23,008 bases of DNA from JANMQK01 sp031370485 (GCA_031370485.1 JANMQK010000380.1:1-23008); one strand, 5' to 3'. Shown: positions 14,828-22,241, numbered from the stretch's first letter. The notes: generated by a model not told the origin, from the sequence alone. Made by a program: numbers and translations.

Positions 14828-15811
14828 TCAGTTGGTGATCACGGCGCGGAATCGGACCGAGCCGGCGGCGACCCGCTCGTAGGCGCGGGCGACATCCGCC
14901 AGGGGGAAGGTCTCGGCCATCACCTTCACGCGGCCGCGTGCGGCGTAATCGAGCGCTTCGTGCAGGTACTCGACGCCATTTTGCGTCGAGCCAAGGATCC
15001 GGACGCGCTTGAAGATCAGCTCTGAGGTCACGGGAATCGACTCGCTCGACGCGCCCATCACCACGAGACGGCCGTCGGGCCTCAATCCTTGCAGCGAGTC
15101 GGTCAGCGAGGCGTACGAGTTGCTGGTGCCGAGAATGACGTCGGCGCCGCCCGCTTTCAGCAAGCCCTTGCCATCGGCCACCACCTCGTCCGCTCCCAGC
15201 TTGCGGATGAGCGCCTCTTTGTCTTTCGAGTGGGTCACGGCGATGGTCGTGAAGCCGGCGGCCTTGGCGTACTGGACCGCCAGGTGTCCGAGGCCGCCGA
15301 CCCCGACGACCGCGATACGCTCTCCCGACGCCGGCTCGGCGAGGCGCAGCCCGCTCCAGACGGTGTAGCCGGCGCAGAAGATCGGCGCCGCCTGTTCATA
15401 CGACAGCGCGTCGGGCACCAGCATGGTGGCCCGAGCCTCCGCCAGCATGAACTCGGCGTGCCCCCCCTGGGTCGAAATGCCGGTCACCAACTGCTCGGCG
15501 CAGAAAATCGGCTTGCCGCGCCGGCACCATTCGCAGCGCTCGCAGGAGCCCTGGACCCACGGAACGCCGACCCGGTCGCCGACCTTCCTGCTCGTGACTC
15601 CAGTGCCGAGCCCGACGATGTCCCCCACCGGCTCGTGCCCCAGCGTGCGGGGAAAGCGGGTCGGCAGCATCCCTTCGGTGATGTGGACATCCGTGTAGCA
15701 AAGCCCGCTGGCCTTGATCTTGATGAGCACCTGCCCCGGGCCGGGCGTCGGGGTCGGCACTTCGCGCACTTCCCATTTCGCATGCGGGGCGGACACGACG
15801 GCGGCTTTCAT
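14828..15811 (-). CDS. Zinc-dependent alcohol dehydrogenase (MDR family), copy 1
   Basis: The start is ATG 15811, preceded by GGAGGAGG; the longer upstream frame is a shadow. The 327-residue protein has the catalytic zinc ligands Cys38 (GLCYTDVH), His59-Glu60 (LGHEP) and Cys146 (IFCAGYTV), four structural zinc cysteines at 90, 93, 96 and 104, and the Rossmann motif VGVGGLGHLAVQYAKA. This is the AdhP/AdhA-type cytosolic alcohol dehydrogenase using NAD(P). A small membrane protein gene lies 32 nt upstream on the same strand. A second, diverged alcohol dehydrogenase lies at 19250-20266. Primary alcohols or aldehydes are likely substrates. Confidence 0.93.
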   Translation of the reverse strand: MKAAVVSAPHAKWEVREVPTPTPGPGQVLIKIKASGLCYTDVHITEGMLPTRFPRTLGHEPVGDIVGLGTGVTSRKVGDRVGVPWVQGSCERCEWCRRGKPIFCAEQLVTGISTQGGHAEFMLAEARATMLVPDALSYEQAAPIFCAGYTVWSGLRLAEPASGERIAVVGVGGLGHLAVQYAKAAGFTTIAVTHSKDKEALIRKLGADEVVADGKGLLKAGGADVILGTSNSYASLTDSLQGLRPDGRLVVMGASSESIPVTSELIFKRVRILGSTQNGVEYLHEALDYAARGRVKVMAETFPLADVARAYERVAAGSVRFRAVITN

Positions 15812-15843
15812 GATGGACCTCCTCCCTGGGTATGGCCCCCAGA

Positions 15844-16119
15844 CTACTCCGAATCGATCCGCCGGATCGAGGGGTCGACTCTCCCCCAGGCCGTGATCGC
15901 AAGGACCACGACCACCCAGAACGGGAACACCGCGAGGCCGGGGATAGCCTCTGCGACCAGGCCGGGAAGGATCATCCACTGCCGGCCGAGGATCAGGAAC
16001 AACAGCCCGGCGGTCAGCAGATCGAGACTCCATTGAAGCGGCGGCACGAACTCCAGCCACGCCGAGAGGAAGTCCGAGATGGCGGCCACGGCGAACGCGG
16101 CGGCAATCCGGCGCTTCAT
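15844..16119 (-). CDS. Small membrane protein, hypothetical
   Basis: The 91-residue product (ATG at 16119; GTG at 16152 would add 11 residues) is almost entirely hydrophobic, with three probable membrane helices: AAAFAVAAISDFLSAWLEF, LLTAGLLFLILG and AVFPFWVVVVLAITAWG. Charged residues are concentrated at the ends (KRR at the start, RVDPSIRRIDSE at the end). I do not recognise the function. It lies 32 nt before the alcohol dehydrogenase on the same strand and diverges from the MerR-type gene, so both minus-strand genes may share a promoter in the 16120-16289 region. No ribosome binding site clearly decides the start. Confidence 0.6.
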   Translation of the reverse strand: MKRRIAAAFAVAAISDFLSAWLEFVPPLQWSLDLLTAGLLFLILGRQWMILPGLVAEAIPGLAVFPFWVVVVLAITAWGRVDPSIRRIDSE

Positions 16120-16239
16120 GGTGTTGAAGGGTCCGTCGCAGGACAGCGACACTTGAGGGTATGCGCCACGATGCGTCTCCGCTCGCGATGGTACCGCTTC
16201 GATGGTCGACGCTCAAGCACTAATGCCTCTCAGAGGGTC

Positions 16240-16271
16240 TTGACCCTATACCTAGGTATAGGATGTAGATT
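16240..16271 (+). promoter_or_regulatory. MerR-type promoter with 18-bp perfect palindromic operator
   Basis: TTGACC (-35, 16240-16245) is followed by the perfect palindrome CCTATACCTAGGTATAGG (16245-16262), with -10 candidates at 16265-16270 or 16266-16271. The spacing is 19-20 bp, the overlong spacing that MerR-family regulators correct by twisting the DNA. The operator sits between the -35 and -10, as in mer and sox promoters. The regulator gene starts at 16290, so this is likely autoregulation of the whole plus-strand operon. Confidence 0.8.
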
Positions 16272-16289
16272 CTGTTCCGGAGATGAGCG

Positions 16290-16700
16290 ATGACTGGTCT
16301 CAAGGTCGGTGAGGTCGCCAAGCAGGCGGGCGTGAACTTGCAGACGGTCCATTACTACGAGCGCCGCGGGCTGCTGCCCAGTCCGCCCCGGACGGGATCG
16401 AACTACAGGGCGTACCCGGATGATGCCGTGCTTCGGGTGCGCTTCATCAAGCGCGCCCAGGAGCTTGGCTTTACGCTGAGGGAGATCAAAGAGCTGCTGT
16501 CGCTAAAGGCCGCGCCTCGAACCCGATGTGCCGATGTCCGCGAGCGCGCGGAGGCCAAGGTGCAGGACGTCGACGCCAGGGTCCGCACTCTTCAGGCGAT
16601 GCGGCGGGCGTTGACGAAACTGATCGGCGAGTGCTCGGGCAAGGGACCCGTGAGCGAGTGCCCGATTCTCGAGGCCCTCGAGTCGGAGGACGGTCGATGA
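16290..16700 (+). CDS. merR: MerR-family regulator with mercury-type cysteine triad
   Basis: The 136-residue protein has the MerR winged helix (KVGEVAKQAGVNLQTVHYYERRGLLPSPPR, residues 5-34), a long dimerisation helix, and cysteines at 80, 115 and 124. The spacings (35 and 9) equal those of the Hg(II) ligands of classic MerR (82, 117, 126), and the surrounding pattern (RCADVRERAEAKV, then ECSGKGPVSECPI) fits. It probably senses Hg(II) or a similar soft metal and activates its own operon through the palindrome upstream. The stop overlaps the next gene as ATGA. No MerA reductase or MerB lyase gene is seen in the window, so resistance would rest on transport or thiol proteins. Confidence 0.88.
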   Translation: MTGLKVGEVAKQAGVNLQTVHYYERRGLLPSPPRTGSNYRAYPDDAVLRVRFIKRAQELGFTLREIKELLSLKAAPRTRCADVRERAEAKVQDVDARVRTLQAMRRALTKLIGECSGKGPVSECPILEALESEDGR

Positions 16701-17464
16701 CGACACGCGTCGAGCTGATCTACGACACCGGCTGTCCGAACCTCCAGCGCTCGAGACAGGCGCTGCGCGAAGCCTTCGGGCTGGCCGGTCTTCGCCCTGA
16801 GTGGACGGAGTGGGACCGGAACTCCCCCGAGAGCCCGGCCTACGTCCGGGGGTACGGCTCTCCGACGATCCTCGTTGATGGCCGGGATGTCGCGGGCGTC
16901 GCTGCAAACAACGGGGAATCGTGTTGCCGGCTCTACCGCAACGACTCCGGCGCGTTCGGTGGCGCTCCGTCGGTCGAGCAGGTCGCAAAAGCCCTGCACC
17001 TCGATAACCCTTCACCGCCGGGCGCAGCGCGCTCGTCATCGGGATGGCGAAGTTCCCTGGCGGCCGTGCCGGGGATCGCCTTCGCGTTTCTCCCCAAGCT
17101 CGCCTGTCCGGCCTGCTGGCCCGCGTACGCGGGTCTGCTCGGTTCGGTGGGGCTGGGCTTCCTGCTCGACACGGCCTACCTGTTCCCGCTGACGGCGGTG
17201 TTCCTCGTCCTGGCCGTGGGCGCGCTCGCGTTCCGTGCGCCTACTCGAAGGGGATACGCACCATTCGGAGTTGGACTGGCGGCGGCCATCGTCGTCCTGG
17301 TCGGAAAGTTCTTCTTCGATTCAAGCACCGCCATGTACGGCGGCATCGGGCTGCTGGTCGCCGCGTCGCTGTGGAACGCGTGGCCGCAGACGAAAGGTGA
17401 CGCCGGCTTTTGCCCCGCGTGCGTCCAGCACGAGCCGGCGATCGAGACGAACAACGCACCATAA
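16697..17464 (+). CDS. Thioredoxin-like / MerC-like membrane fusion protein
   Basis: The 255-residue product has an N-terminal soluble domain (1-100) with YDTGCPNLQRSRQAL and GYGSPTILVDGRDVAG, a thioredoxin-like fold in which the active site has one cysteine (CPN) and a later CC pair (about 75-76). The C-terminal half has four probable membrane helices with KLACPACWPAYAG (a membrane CxxC that could carry Hg(II)) and ends with CPAC near the C-terminus. This layout resembles MerC-type transporters fused to a thioredoxin-like domain. It probably receives Hg(II) at one thiol and moves it across the inner membrane. ATG 16697 overlaps the regulator stop. A diverged copy of its central segment (76 nt) is found at 18894-18969. 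Confidence 0.75.
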   Translation: MTTRVELIYDTGCPNLQRSRQALREAFGLAGLRPEWTEWDRNSPESPAYVRGYGSPTILVDGRDVAGVAANNGESCCRLYRNDSGAFGGAPSVEQVAKALHLDNPSPPGAARSSSGWRSSLAAVPGIAFAFLPKLACPACWPAYAGLLGSVGLGFLLDTAYLFPLTAVFLVLAVGALAFRAPTRRGYAPFGVGLAAAIVVLVGKFFFDSSTAMYGGIGLLVAASLWNAWPQTKGDAGFCPACVQHEPAIETNNAP

Positions 17465-17477
17465 AGGAGGTTCTGAC

Positions 17478-17744
17478 ATGGCTGCCAGAAGGAAGATAGA
17501 GGTTTTCAGCGCAGGGTGCCCCGCGTGCGAGGAGACTGTCCAGCTTGTCAACCGCATCGCCTGCCCGTCATGCGAGGTGACAGTCCTCGACATGAACGAG
17601 CCCGCCGTCGCCAGGCGCGCGAAGAGCCTGGGCGTCCGTTCGGTCCCCGCCGTCGTGATTGATGGCAAGCTCGCCGACTGCTGCGCGGGACGCGGGCCGC
17701 AGGAAGCGGCTCTTCGAGCGGCAGGAGTGGGGTCGCCGGCATAG
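17478..17744 (+). CDS. Small thioredoxin/glutaredoxin-like protein with two CxxC motifs
   Basis: The ATG at 17478 follows AAAGGAGG (17463-17470). The 88-residue cytosolic protein begins with a beta strand and FSAGCPACEETVQLV, then ACPSCEVTVLDM, a GVRSVPAVVIDGKLA segment with the cis-Pro of thioredoxin folds, and a CC pair before the end. Two CxxC sites plus CC are more than redox function needs, which suggests thiol or metal handling with the MerR-type regulator. It is probably a mercury- or thiol-relay protein acting with the membrane protein encoded 13 nt upstream. No known name can be given with certainty. Confidence 0.75.
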   Translation: MAARRKIEVFSAGCPACEETVQLVNRIACPSCEVTVLDMNEPAVARRAKSLGVRSVPAVVIDGKLADCCAGRGPQEAALRAAGVGSPA

Positions 17745-17799
17745 CGAGGATGCTTTTGGAAGACCCCGGCGGTCGCCAGGCCGGCGGGCCCCCGAACGG

Positions 17800-18381
17800 T
17801 CACCAGACGCCGGGTAACAGGCGCCTGGTCCGCTTTCTGTACGCCTCGTACTCGCTGCCGAACGCCTCGACCATCATGCGCTCTTCGGGCCCGAGGCGGA
17901 GAGCGAACAGGAGCGCCATCGCGACGCCGCAGGACGGGCCCGCGATCCAGTTGGGGACCACGAGCGCCTGACCCAGCGAATAGACCAGGAGGGACAGGTA
18001 CATCGGGTGGCGGACGTGGCGGTAGAGGCCATGGCTGACAAGTCGGTGGTTCTCCCGCACCTCAAGCGTGATCGACCAGTTCGTGCCGAGATCGGCGTGC
18101 GACCGCGCGAAGAGCCACAGCCCCAGCACGAGGCAGAGGGCGCCGGAGACAAGCAGGCCCGGGCGAAGCCCATAGTCCGCGAAGGCGAACCAGGGTGTTG
18201 CGACCCAGATGAACGGCAGGAAGAACGCGACCCAGACGAGCGCCAGAACGAAGGCCTCGAGCGCCCCCCGCCTGCTTCGGACCACCTTGACCCCGCGGCT
18301 CCGCTGCCCGTGCGGCGCCCGGATGATCACCGTCGCGACGCTGGCGGCAAGGATGACCCCCTTGGCAATCCACGGATTCAT
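17800..18381 (-). CDS. Isoprenylcysteine carboxyl methyltransferase (ICMT)-family membrane protein
   Basis: The start is ATG 18381 with GGAGG upstream; the frame extending to 18645 is a shadow. The 193-residue protein has about four hydrophobic segments and the family signature in its C-terminal half: TNWSITLEVRENHRLVSHGLYRHVRHPMYLS, then GPEERMMVEAFGSEYEAYRKR. The RHPxY and EE elements bind S-adenosylmethionine in this superfamily. Bacterial members methylate small thiols, lipids or other substrates, so the substrate here is unknown. It converges with the metal-thiol operon on the plus strand, separated by 55 nt. Linked function is possible but unproven. Confidence 0.85.
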   Translation of the reverse strand: MNPWIAKGVILAASVATVIIRAPHGQRSRGVKVVRSRRGALEAFVLALVWVAFFLPFIWVATPWFAFADYGLRPGLLVSGALCLVLGLWLFARSHADLGTNWSITLEVRENHRLVSHGLYRHVRHPMYLSLLVYSLGQALVVPNWIAGPSCGVAMALLFALRLGPEERMMVEAFGSEYEAYRKRTRRLLPGVW

Positions 18382-18439
18382 GGCGAATCCCCTCCCCCGT
18401 CCGCCTCGTCCTTGGTGAATTGCGTGGCGCGGCATGAGG

Positions 18440-18808
18440 TCACTGCCGACACCGTGCCTGCTTCCTGGCACACAGGTCAACGCAGGTCGCGTGTTCGGGA
18501 TCGGTCGACTGATGCTTGTCCGCGCACTCCTGAATGCAGGCGTCGCTCTCGGCAAGGCACGCAAGGAGATGCTCGCAATCAGCTTGCTCCTTGGTGCATC
18601 GGGAACTGCAACCGGGGTACCGCTCGTTGGGTCCGTCCTCGCCATACTTCAATGTCGAACAGGACCGCAGGCACAGCGCCGCCGTCTCAGCGCAAATTGC
18701 TTTTGGTGGCTTGGAGCCGCCGTCAGTCCGCGGAGCGGGCACACCCGCGCATGAAATGAGAAAGTAACCACAGACGCACAAAAGAGAAAGCGACCTGATT
18801 GTGCCCAT
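18440..18808 (-). CDS. Lipoprotein with mirror-symmetric 12-cysteine pattern
   Basis: The 122-residue product (ATG at 18808; an ATG at 18847 would add 13 residues and spoil the signal peptide) has a hydrophobic core and a lipobox LISC, giving a lipid-modified Cys20. The mature part has 12 further cysteines in a strict order: C-x6-C-x3-C, linker, C-x3-C-x6-C, short linker, C-x6-C-x3-C, linker, C-x3-C-x6-C. Each pair mirrors the previous one, as expected for two helical hairpins each closed by a three-rung disulfide ladder. It should lie in the periplasm or on the outer membrane. I recognise no named family. A fold resembling alpha-hairpinins or Cys-rich helical repeats is inferred. Confidence 0.65.
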   Translation of the reverse strand: MGTIRSLSLLCVCGYFLISCAGVPAPRTDGGSKPPKAICAETAALCLRSCSTLKYGEDGPNERYPGCSSRCTKEQADCEHLLACLAESDACIQECADKHQSTDPEHATCVDLCARKQARCRQ

Positions 18809-18893
18809 CAAGCACCCGCTTGTGCCGCCCGCGCGGTTGTGCTGCATTCTCTCCCAAGAGCACCCCGCCCGGGAAGGACCCGCATCCCGACCA

Positions 18894-18975
18894 CGGGTCT
18901 TCCCGGTTCGCTGGGGCTGGGCCTCCTGCTCGACACGGCCTACCTGTTCCCGTTGACGGCCATGTTCCTGTCGAT
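18894..18975 (+). pseudogene. Fragment of the MerC-like gene (partial copy)
   Basis: Positions 18894-18969 match 17130-17205 of the thioredoxin/MerC-like gene with about 7 mismatches in 76 nt, and the same reading frame gives GLPGSLGLGLLLDTAYLFPL against GLLGSVGLGFLLDTAYLFPL. The similarity stops abruptly on both sides: the left flank is unrelated and the right flank is an AbiEii-like fragment on the other strand. It is a truncated duplicate or the remnant of a second, diverged locus. It has no start signal and no function can be expected. Confidence 0.8.
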
Positions 18976-18977
18976 GC

Positions 18978-19107
18978 CGGAGTCATTGCAGACCGGGTAC
19001 GACTTGAGCGGCCGCGCGAAAGTCCGGCGGACCGCCTCCGCCAGCGTCGCCCGGTCGAAGGCGAAGCTCGTTGCGAGGTGGTGCAGGTCGAAGAAGTCCT
19101 TGATCCA
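18978..19107 (-). pseudogene. Fragment resembling AbiEii nucleotidyltransferase toxin C-terminus
   Basis: The minus frame reads IKDFFDLHHLATSFAFDRAT, then LAEAVRRTFARPLKSYPVC. The KDFFDL, SFAFDR and LAEAVRRTFAR elements resemble the C-terminal helices of the AbiEii/AbiGii nucleotidyltransferase toxin family. The fragment ends where the MerC-like fragment begins, and the N-terminal catalytic part is missing. It probably records a deletion that joined two unrelated genes. Family assignment rests on about 40 residues and memory, so it is moderate. Confidence 0.45.
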
Positions 19108-19249
19108 GCACGTCCGGCGCGGGGAATTCGAGCAGGGCGGGCGCGCGGACTGCGCCAGCTTGCCGAAACAGGACACCTCGTCGCCCGAATGGAACAGCTC
19201 GGGCTTGGCGAATCCGTTCTTCCTGAACCTCGGCATCGTCCGGGATCGG

Positions 19250-20266
19250 CTAGCGCCCGATCGTCAGGACCACCCGGAAGCGCGCCTTGCCGCTCGCCAT
19301 GCGGTCGTAGGCCTCGGTGACGCGCTCGAGGGGGAAGGTCTCGTTCATCGAGCGCACGCCGCTGCGCGCGCTGAACACCAGCGTATCCTGCGACTCGATC
19401 GACGTCCCGGAGTACCAGCCCTTGATCGACCTGCACCCCGACAGGAGAAATAGAGGAGAGACCTGCATTGACGGGGCGGCGCCTATCACCAGCATCGTGC
19501 CGTTGACGGCCAGGCCGCCCTCCACGGCGCTCATCGCCTCGCCGCTCGTCGCCGTCGCCAGGATCGCCCTGGCGCCGCCCAGTTTCTGGAGCTCCGCGGC
19601 GGGGTCCTGCGCCTGGCTGTCGATGTAGACCGAGGCACCCAGTTTCCGGGCGAGCGGCTCCTTGTCGTTGCCACGCGCGATGCCGACCGTGTGAAAGCCC
19701 ATCCGGGCGGCGTACTGCACGCCGAGATGTCCCAGGCCGCCCAGGCCGAGCACCGCCACGAGGTCGCCCGCCCGCGCGCCGCTGTTCCGCAGCGCGTTGA
19801 AGGTCGTGACGCCGGCGCACATGAGCGGCGCCGCCTCGACCGGCGAAAGCCCGTCCGGCACCAGCGCCAGCGCGCTGGCGGGGGCGATCATGTACTCCGC
19901 GTAGCCGCCGTCGTAGAAGATGCCGGTGACCGGGCTGGTCACGCAGGCGAAAAACTCGCCGCGCCGGCAATGGTCGCAACGCCCGCAATACCCGCCGTTC
20001 CATCCGACGCCGACGCGCTGGCCCGCCTGCCATCCGAGCGTGCCGGGGCCGACGGCGTCGATGACACCGGCCACTTCATGCCCCGGCACCCGCGGGTACT
20101 CGATTCCGGGAAAGAGTCCCTCCCTGGTCACGGAATCGCTGTGACAGATGCCGCAGGCCTGCACCCGGATCCGCACCTTTCCGGCGCCCGGCTCCGGCAC
20201 CGGCCTCTCGACGATCTCGAGCCGCCCGTTGGGGCGAGGGATCTGCACCACGCGCATCGTCGCCAT
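19250..20266 (-). CDS. Zinc-dependent alcohol dehydrogenase (MDR family), copy 2
   Basis: The start is ATG 20266, just after AGGAGG (4-nt spacer). The 338-residue protein has catalytic zinc ligands Cys41 (CGICHSDS), His63-Glu64 (PGHEVAG) and a Cys in LMCAGVTT, structural cysteines at 94, 97, 100 and 108, and the nucleotide motif LGLGGLGHLGVQYAARMG. It is clearly a paralogue of copy 1 but well diverged (for example HSDSVTREGLFPG against YTDVHITEGMLP), so it probably has a different substrate preference. It ends just beside the gene debris at 18894-19107. The dehydrogenases, the reductase and the membrane methyltransferase suggest an oxidative or carbonyl stress neighbourhood. Confidence 0.93.
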   Translation of the reverse strand: MATMRVVQIPRPNGRLEIVERPVPEPGAGKVRIRVQACGICHSDSVTREGLFPGIEYPRVPGHEVAGVIDAVGPGTLGWQAGQRVGVGWNGGYCGRCDHCRRGEFFACVTSPVTGIFYDGGYAEYMIAPASALALVPDGLSPVEAAPLMCAGVTTFNALRNSGARAGDLVAVLGLGGLGHLGVQYAARMGFHTVGIARGNDKEPLARKLGASVYIDSQAQDPAAELQKLGGARAILATATSGEAMSAVEGGLAVNGTMLVIGAAPSMQVSPLFLLSGCRSIKGWYSGTSIESQDTLVFSARSGVRSMNETFPLERVTEAYDRMASGKARFRVVLTIGR

Positions 20267-20660
20267 GGTTCCTCCTTCTGAAGAAGAATACCCCCATGAC
20301 ACCACACTTCGACGCCGGCGGCAACGTCAGGCGTCGATCTGATCCCGCGTCCAGGCGTTCGAGGTGCGCGGGTGTGAGTGTCACGCCGACACCCGTGCCG
20401 CGCTCGAATATCGCGTACAGCATGGGTGTATATCCCCGATTGCCGCCGTCATCCAGGACGCGGCGCCCGGCTTCAGCGGATCCCTGGGGCCATCGATCGG
20501 TGTATAGGCCATGGCCTCTGCCCCGCTGCAATCGCCGATACCGCGCCCTCGGTCCTGAGCCTTCCGTCCTTGACACCGTCGCCGCGCTTGCGCTAGACAC
20601 TCGGGCAAGTACCGCTGGGAGTTCAAGCAAGAAAGCGCGCAGCAAGTGGGAGGATTGAAC
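20267..20660. other. Long intergenic region, no confident gene
   Basis: This 394-nt stretch lies between a leftward alcohol dehydrogenase gene and a rightward membrane protein gene. The only suggestive piece is a minus-strand reading YTPMLYAIFERGTGVGVTLT, then PAHLERLDAG, at about 20320-20430, which looks protein-like but is frame-broken on both sides and not recognised. It may be a gene remnant. Promoters for both flanking genes should lie here, but no clear -35/-10 pair was found. Confidence 0.4.
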
Positions 20661-21116
20661 ATGATGGAGACAGACTTGAATGTGATGGAAGGTGGGTTGA
20701 CCGTAATCCAGCGAGTGGCGATCTGCTTCGCCTCGGGAGTCATAGGAGCACTGGCTGTGATACTTTTCAGCCACGTGCTGTTTCGGTTGGGAATCAGCGC
20801 GACACTCGGGGTGAAGGCCCCGATACCCTTCAAGTCGCCCGATATGTACAGGCCGCTCTTCTGGGGCGGGCTGTGGGGTATTCCGTTCGGATTGCTGATA
20901 AAGGCCGCCTGGACGCAGCTCTACCTCTTCGGTTTTTTCTACTTCCTCGCACCGGTGCTGGCTCTTTTTCTAATCTTCCTGCCGAGGAGCGGCGCGGGAT
21001 ATTTCGGGCTTCAGGCGGGTGGGCCGAGGTTCACGGTTTACCTTTTGCTGGTAAATCTGCCGTTCGGGATTGTCCTGGCTTTGGCCGCAAGAGCGATCAT
21101 AGGCAAGATGCCGTAA
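20661..21116 (+). CDS. Hypothetical inner-membrane protein
   Basis: The ATG at 20661 follows GGGAGG by 7 nt; the GTG at 20646 is less likely. The 151-residue protein has four probable membrane helices: IGALAVILFSHVLFRLG (about 30-46), LFWGGLWGIPFGLLI (about 67-81), LFGFFYFLAPVLALFLIFL (about 89-107) and FTVYLLLVNLPFGIVLALAA (about 124-143). Short loops carry few charges. I do not recognise a function or a binding motif; transport is not evident. The downstream SDR gene starts 105 nt later on the same strand, with a perfect hairpin between. Confidence 0.65.
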   Translation: MMETDLNVMEGGLTVIQRVAICFASGVIGALAVILFSHVLFRLGISATLGVKAPIPFKSPDMYRPLFWGGLWGIPFGLLIKAAWTQLYLFGFFYFLAPVLALFLIFLPRSGAGYFGLQAGGPRFTVYLLLVNLPFGIVLALAARAIIGKMP

Positions 21117-21182
21117 GCGTCTTCGACCTCGGTATGAGCGTAAATTCCCAGGTTCTCGTCAGCCCGGCGGATACCCACAGTG

Positions 21183-21201
21183 TCGATTTCTGCGAAATCG
21201 A
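21183..21201 (+). promoter_or_regulatory. Perfect 8-bp inverted repeat before the SDR gene
   Basis: TCGATTTC (21183-21190) and GAAATCGA (21194-21201) flank a TGC loop. It lies about 20 nt before the chosen SDR start (21222) and about 65 nt after the membrane protein stop. It may be an operator or an mRNA hairpin. There is no U-run, so it is not a typical terminator. An alternative GTG start at 21180 would put it inside the coding sequence. Confidence 0.5.
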
Positions 21202-21221
21202 GTATCGTGCGACCGACTCGG

Positions 21222-22193
21222 ATGACGGAGCGGACCACGTCCTCGACGATTCTGATCACGGGCGCCGCCGGCAACCTTGGCAGCCGGCTCGCAAGGCACC
21301 TTCGCGAGTCGGGGCACCCTCTGCGCCTCATGGTGCACCGGACGCCGCTTCCCGGGGACCTGTCCCCCGCCGCTGGAGTCGAGGTGGTCAGGGCGGATCT
21401 GGCCCGGCCGGAGACTCTCGCGGACGCCGTGCGCGGCGCCTCGGCCATCGTGCATTTCGCGGGCCGCCTGTTCGCGCCACGGCCGGAGCGCTTTCTCCCC
21501 GAGACCAATACCCTTTGGTTCGCGAACCTCGCGGAGGCCGCCTTCAAGGCCGAGGTCCGGAGAGTCGTGCTCGTCTCGTTTCCGCACGTGGAAGGCCCCA
21601 CGACGCCGGAGTCCCCCGCCACCGGGCGCATCGACAGAGAGCCTGTCTCGGTCCATGCCCAGACGCGACTCGCCGCGGAACGGCTGCTTTTGGAGCGCGC
21701 GCGAGGGACCGGCACGACGCCCGTCGTTCTCCGGCTGGGGACCGTCTACGGCCGGGGCATCCTGATGGTCGAAGCCGCCCGCTGGCTGGCGCGGCGGCGC
21801 CTGCTCGCCGTCTGGAAGGAGCCCACCTGGTATCACATGCTGTCGACGATCGACTTTCTTCGCGCCGCCGAGGCCGCGGCGCTCAAGCCGGGGATTGAAG
21901 GAATCTATCACGTCGGGGACGAGGCCCCCGTCACGCTTCAGGAGTTTCTGGACAGGGCCTGTGAGGTCTGGAGAGCGCCGCGGCCGTGGCGGGCGCCTGT
22001 CTGGGCCATCTACGCGGCGGCTTCCTCATGCGAGGTGTACGCGCTCCTCTTCGGGACAATCGCGCCACTGACCAGGGATTTCATCACCATCGGGAGGGTC
22101 TCACACTGCGGCGATACGACGAGAACGCGGCGTGAGCTGCTGCCGGATCTCGTCCACCCGACCCTCGAAAGCGGCTTGCAGACCCTCGCGTGA
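21222..22193 (+). CDS. Extended SDR-type NAD(P) enzyme with altered catalytic motif
   Basis: The 323-residue product has the nucleotide motif TILITGAAGNLGSRLARHL (Gly14, 17, 20) and the extended-SDR layout of epimerase/dehydratase relatives (VVRADLARPETLADAV, SAIVHFAG, LRLGTVYGRG). The YxxxK active-site motif is replaced: the segment reads VHAQTRLAAERLL, with His145 and Arg149 where Tyr and Lys are expected. Catalysis may be lost or altered; such proteins can be NAD(P)-binding regulators. The start is uncertain (ATG 21222, no clear ribosome binding site; GTG at 21180 is possible). The C-terminal part is hydrophobic (VWAIYAAASSCEVYALLFG), perhaps membrane-associated. Confidence 0.8.
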   Translation: MTERTTSSTILITGAAGNLGSRLARHLRESGHPLRLMVHRTPLPGDLSPAAGVEVVRADLARPETLADAVRGASAIVHFAGRLFAPRPERFLPETNTLWFANLAEAAFKAEVRRVVLVSFPHVEGPTTPESPATGRIDREPVSVHAQTRLAAERLLLERARGTGTTPVVLRLGTVYGRGILMVEAARWLARRRLLAVWKEPTWYHMLSTIDFLRAAEAAALKPGIEGIYHVGDEAPVTLQEFLDRACEVWRAPRPWRAPVWAIYAAASSCEVYALLFGTIAPLTRDFITIGRVSHCGDTTRTRRELLPDLVHPTLESGLQTLA

Positions 22194-22241
22194 ACGGACG
22201 CGACGATCGAGAAGCAGAGCGCCGCAGCCTTAGGTAGCGCA

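Noticed and set aside
17745..17799. Possible terminator between the metal-thiol operon and the methyltransferase gene
   Set aside because: Repeated CCGGCGG segments are mostly direct repeats, and only a short CGCC/GGCG stem without a T-run can be drawn.
20296..20658. A 120-codon plus-strand frame before the membrane protein gene
   Set aside because: It has Arg/Ser/Pro-rich shadow composition and no ribosome binding site. The opposite strand shows a slightly more protein-like but broken reading.
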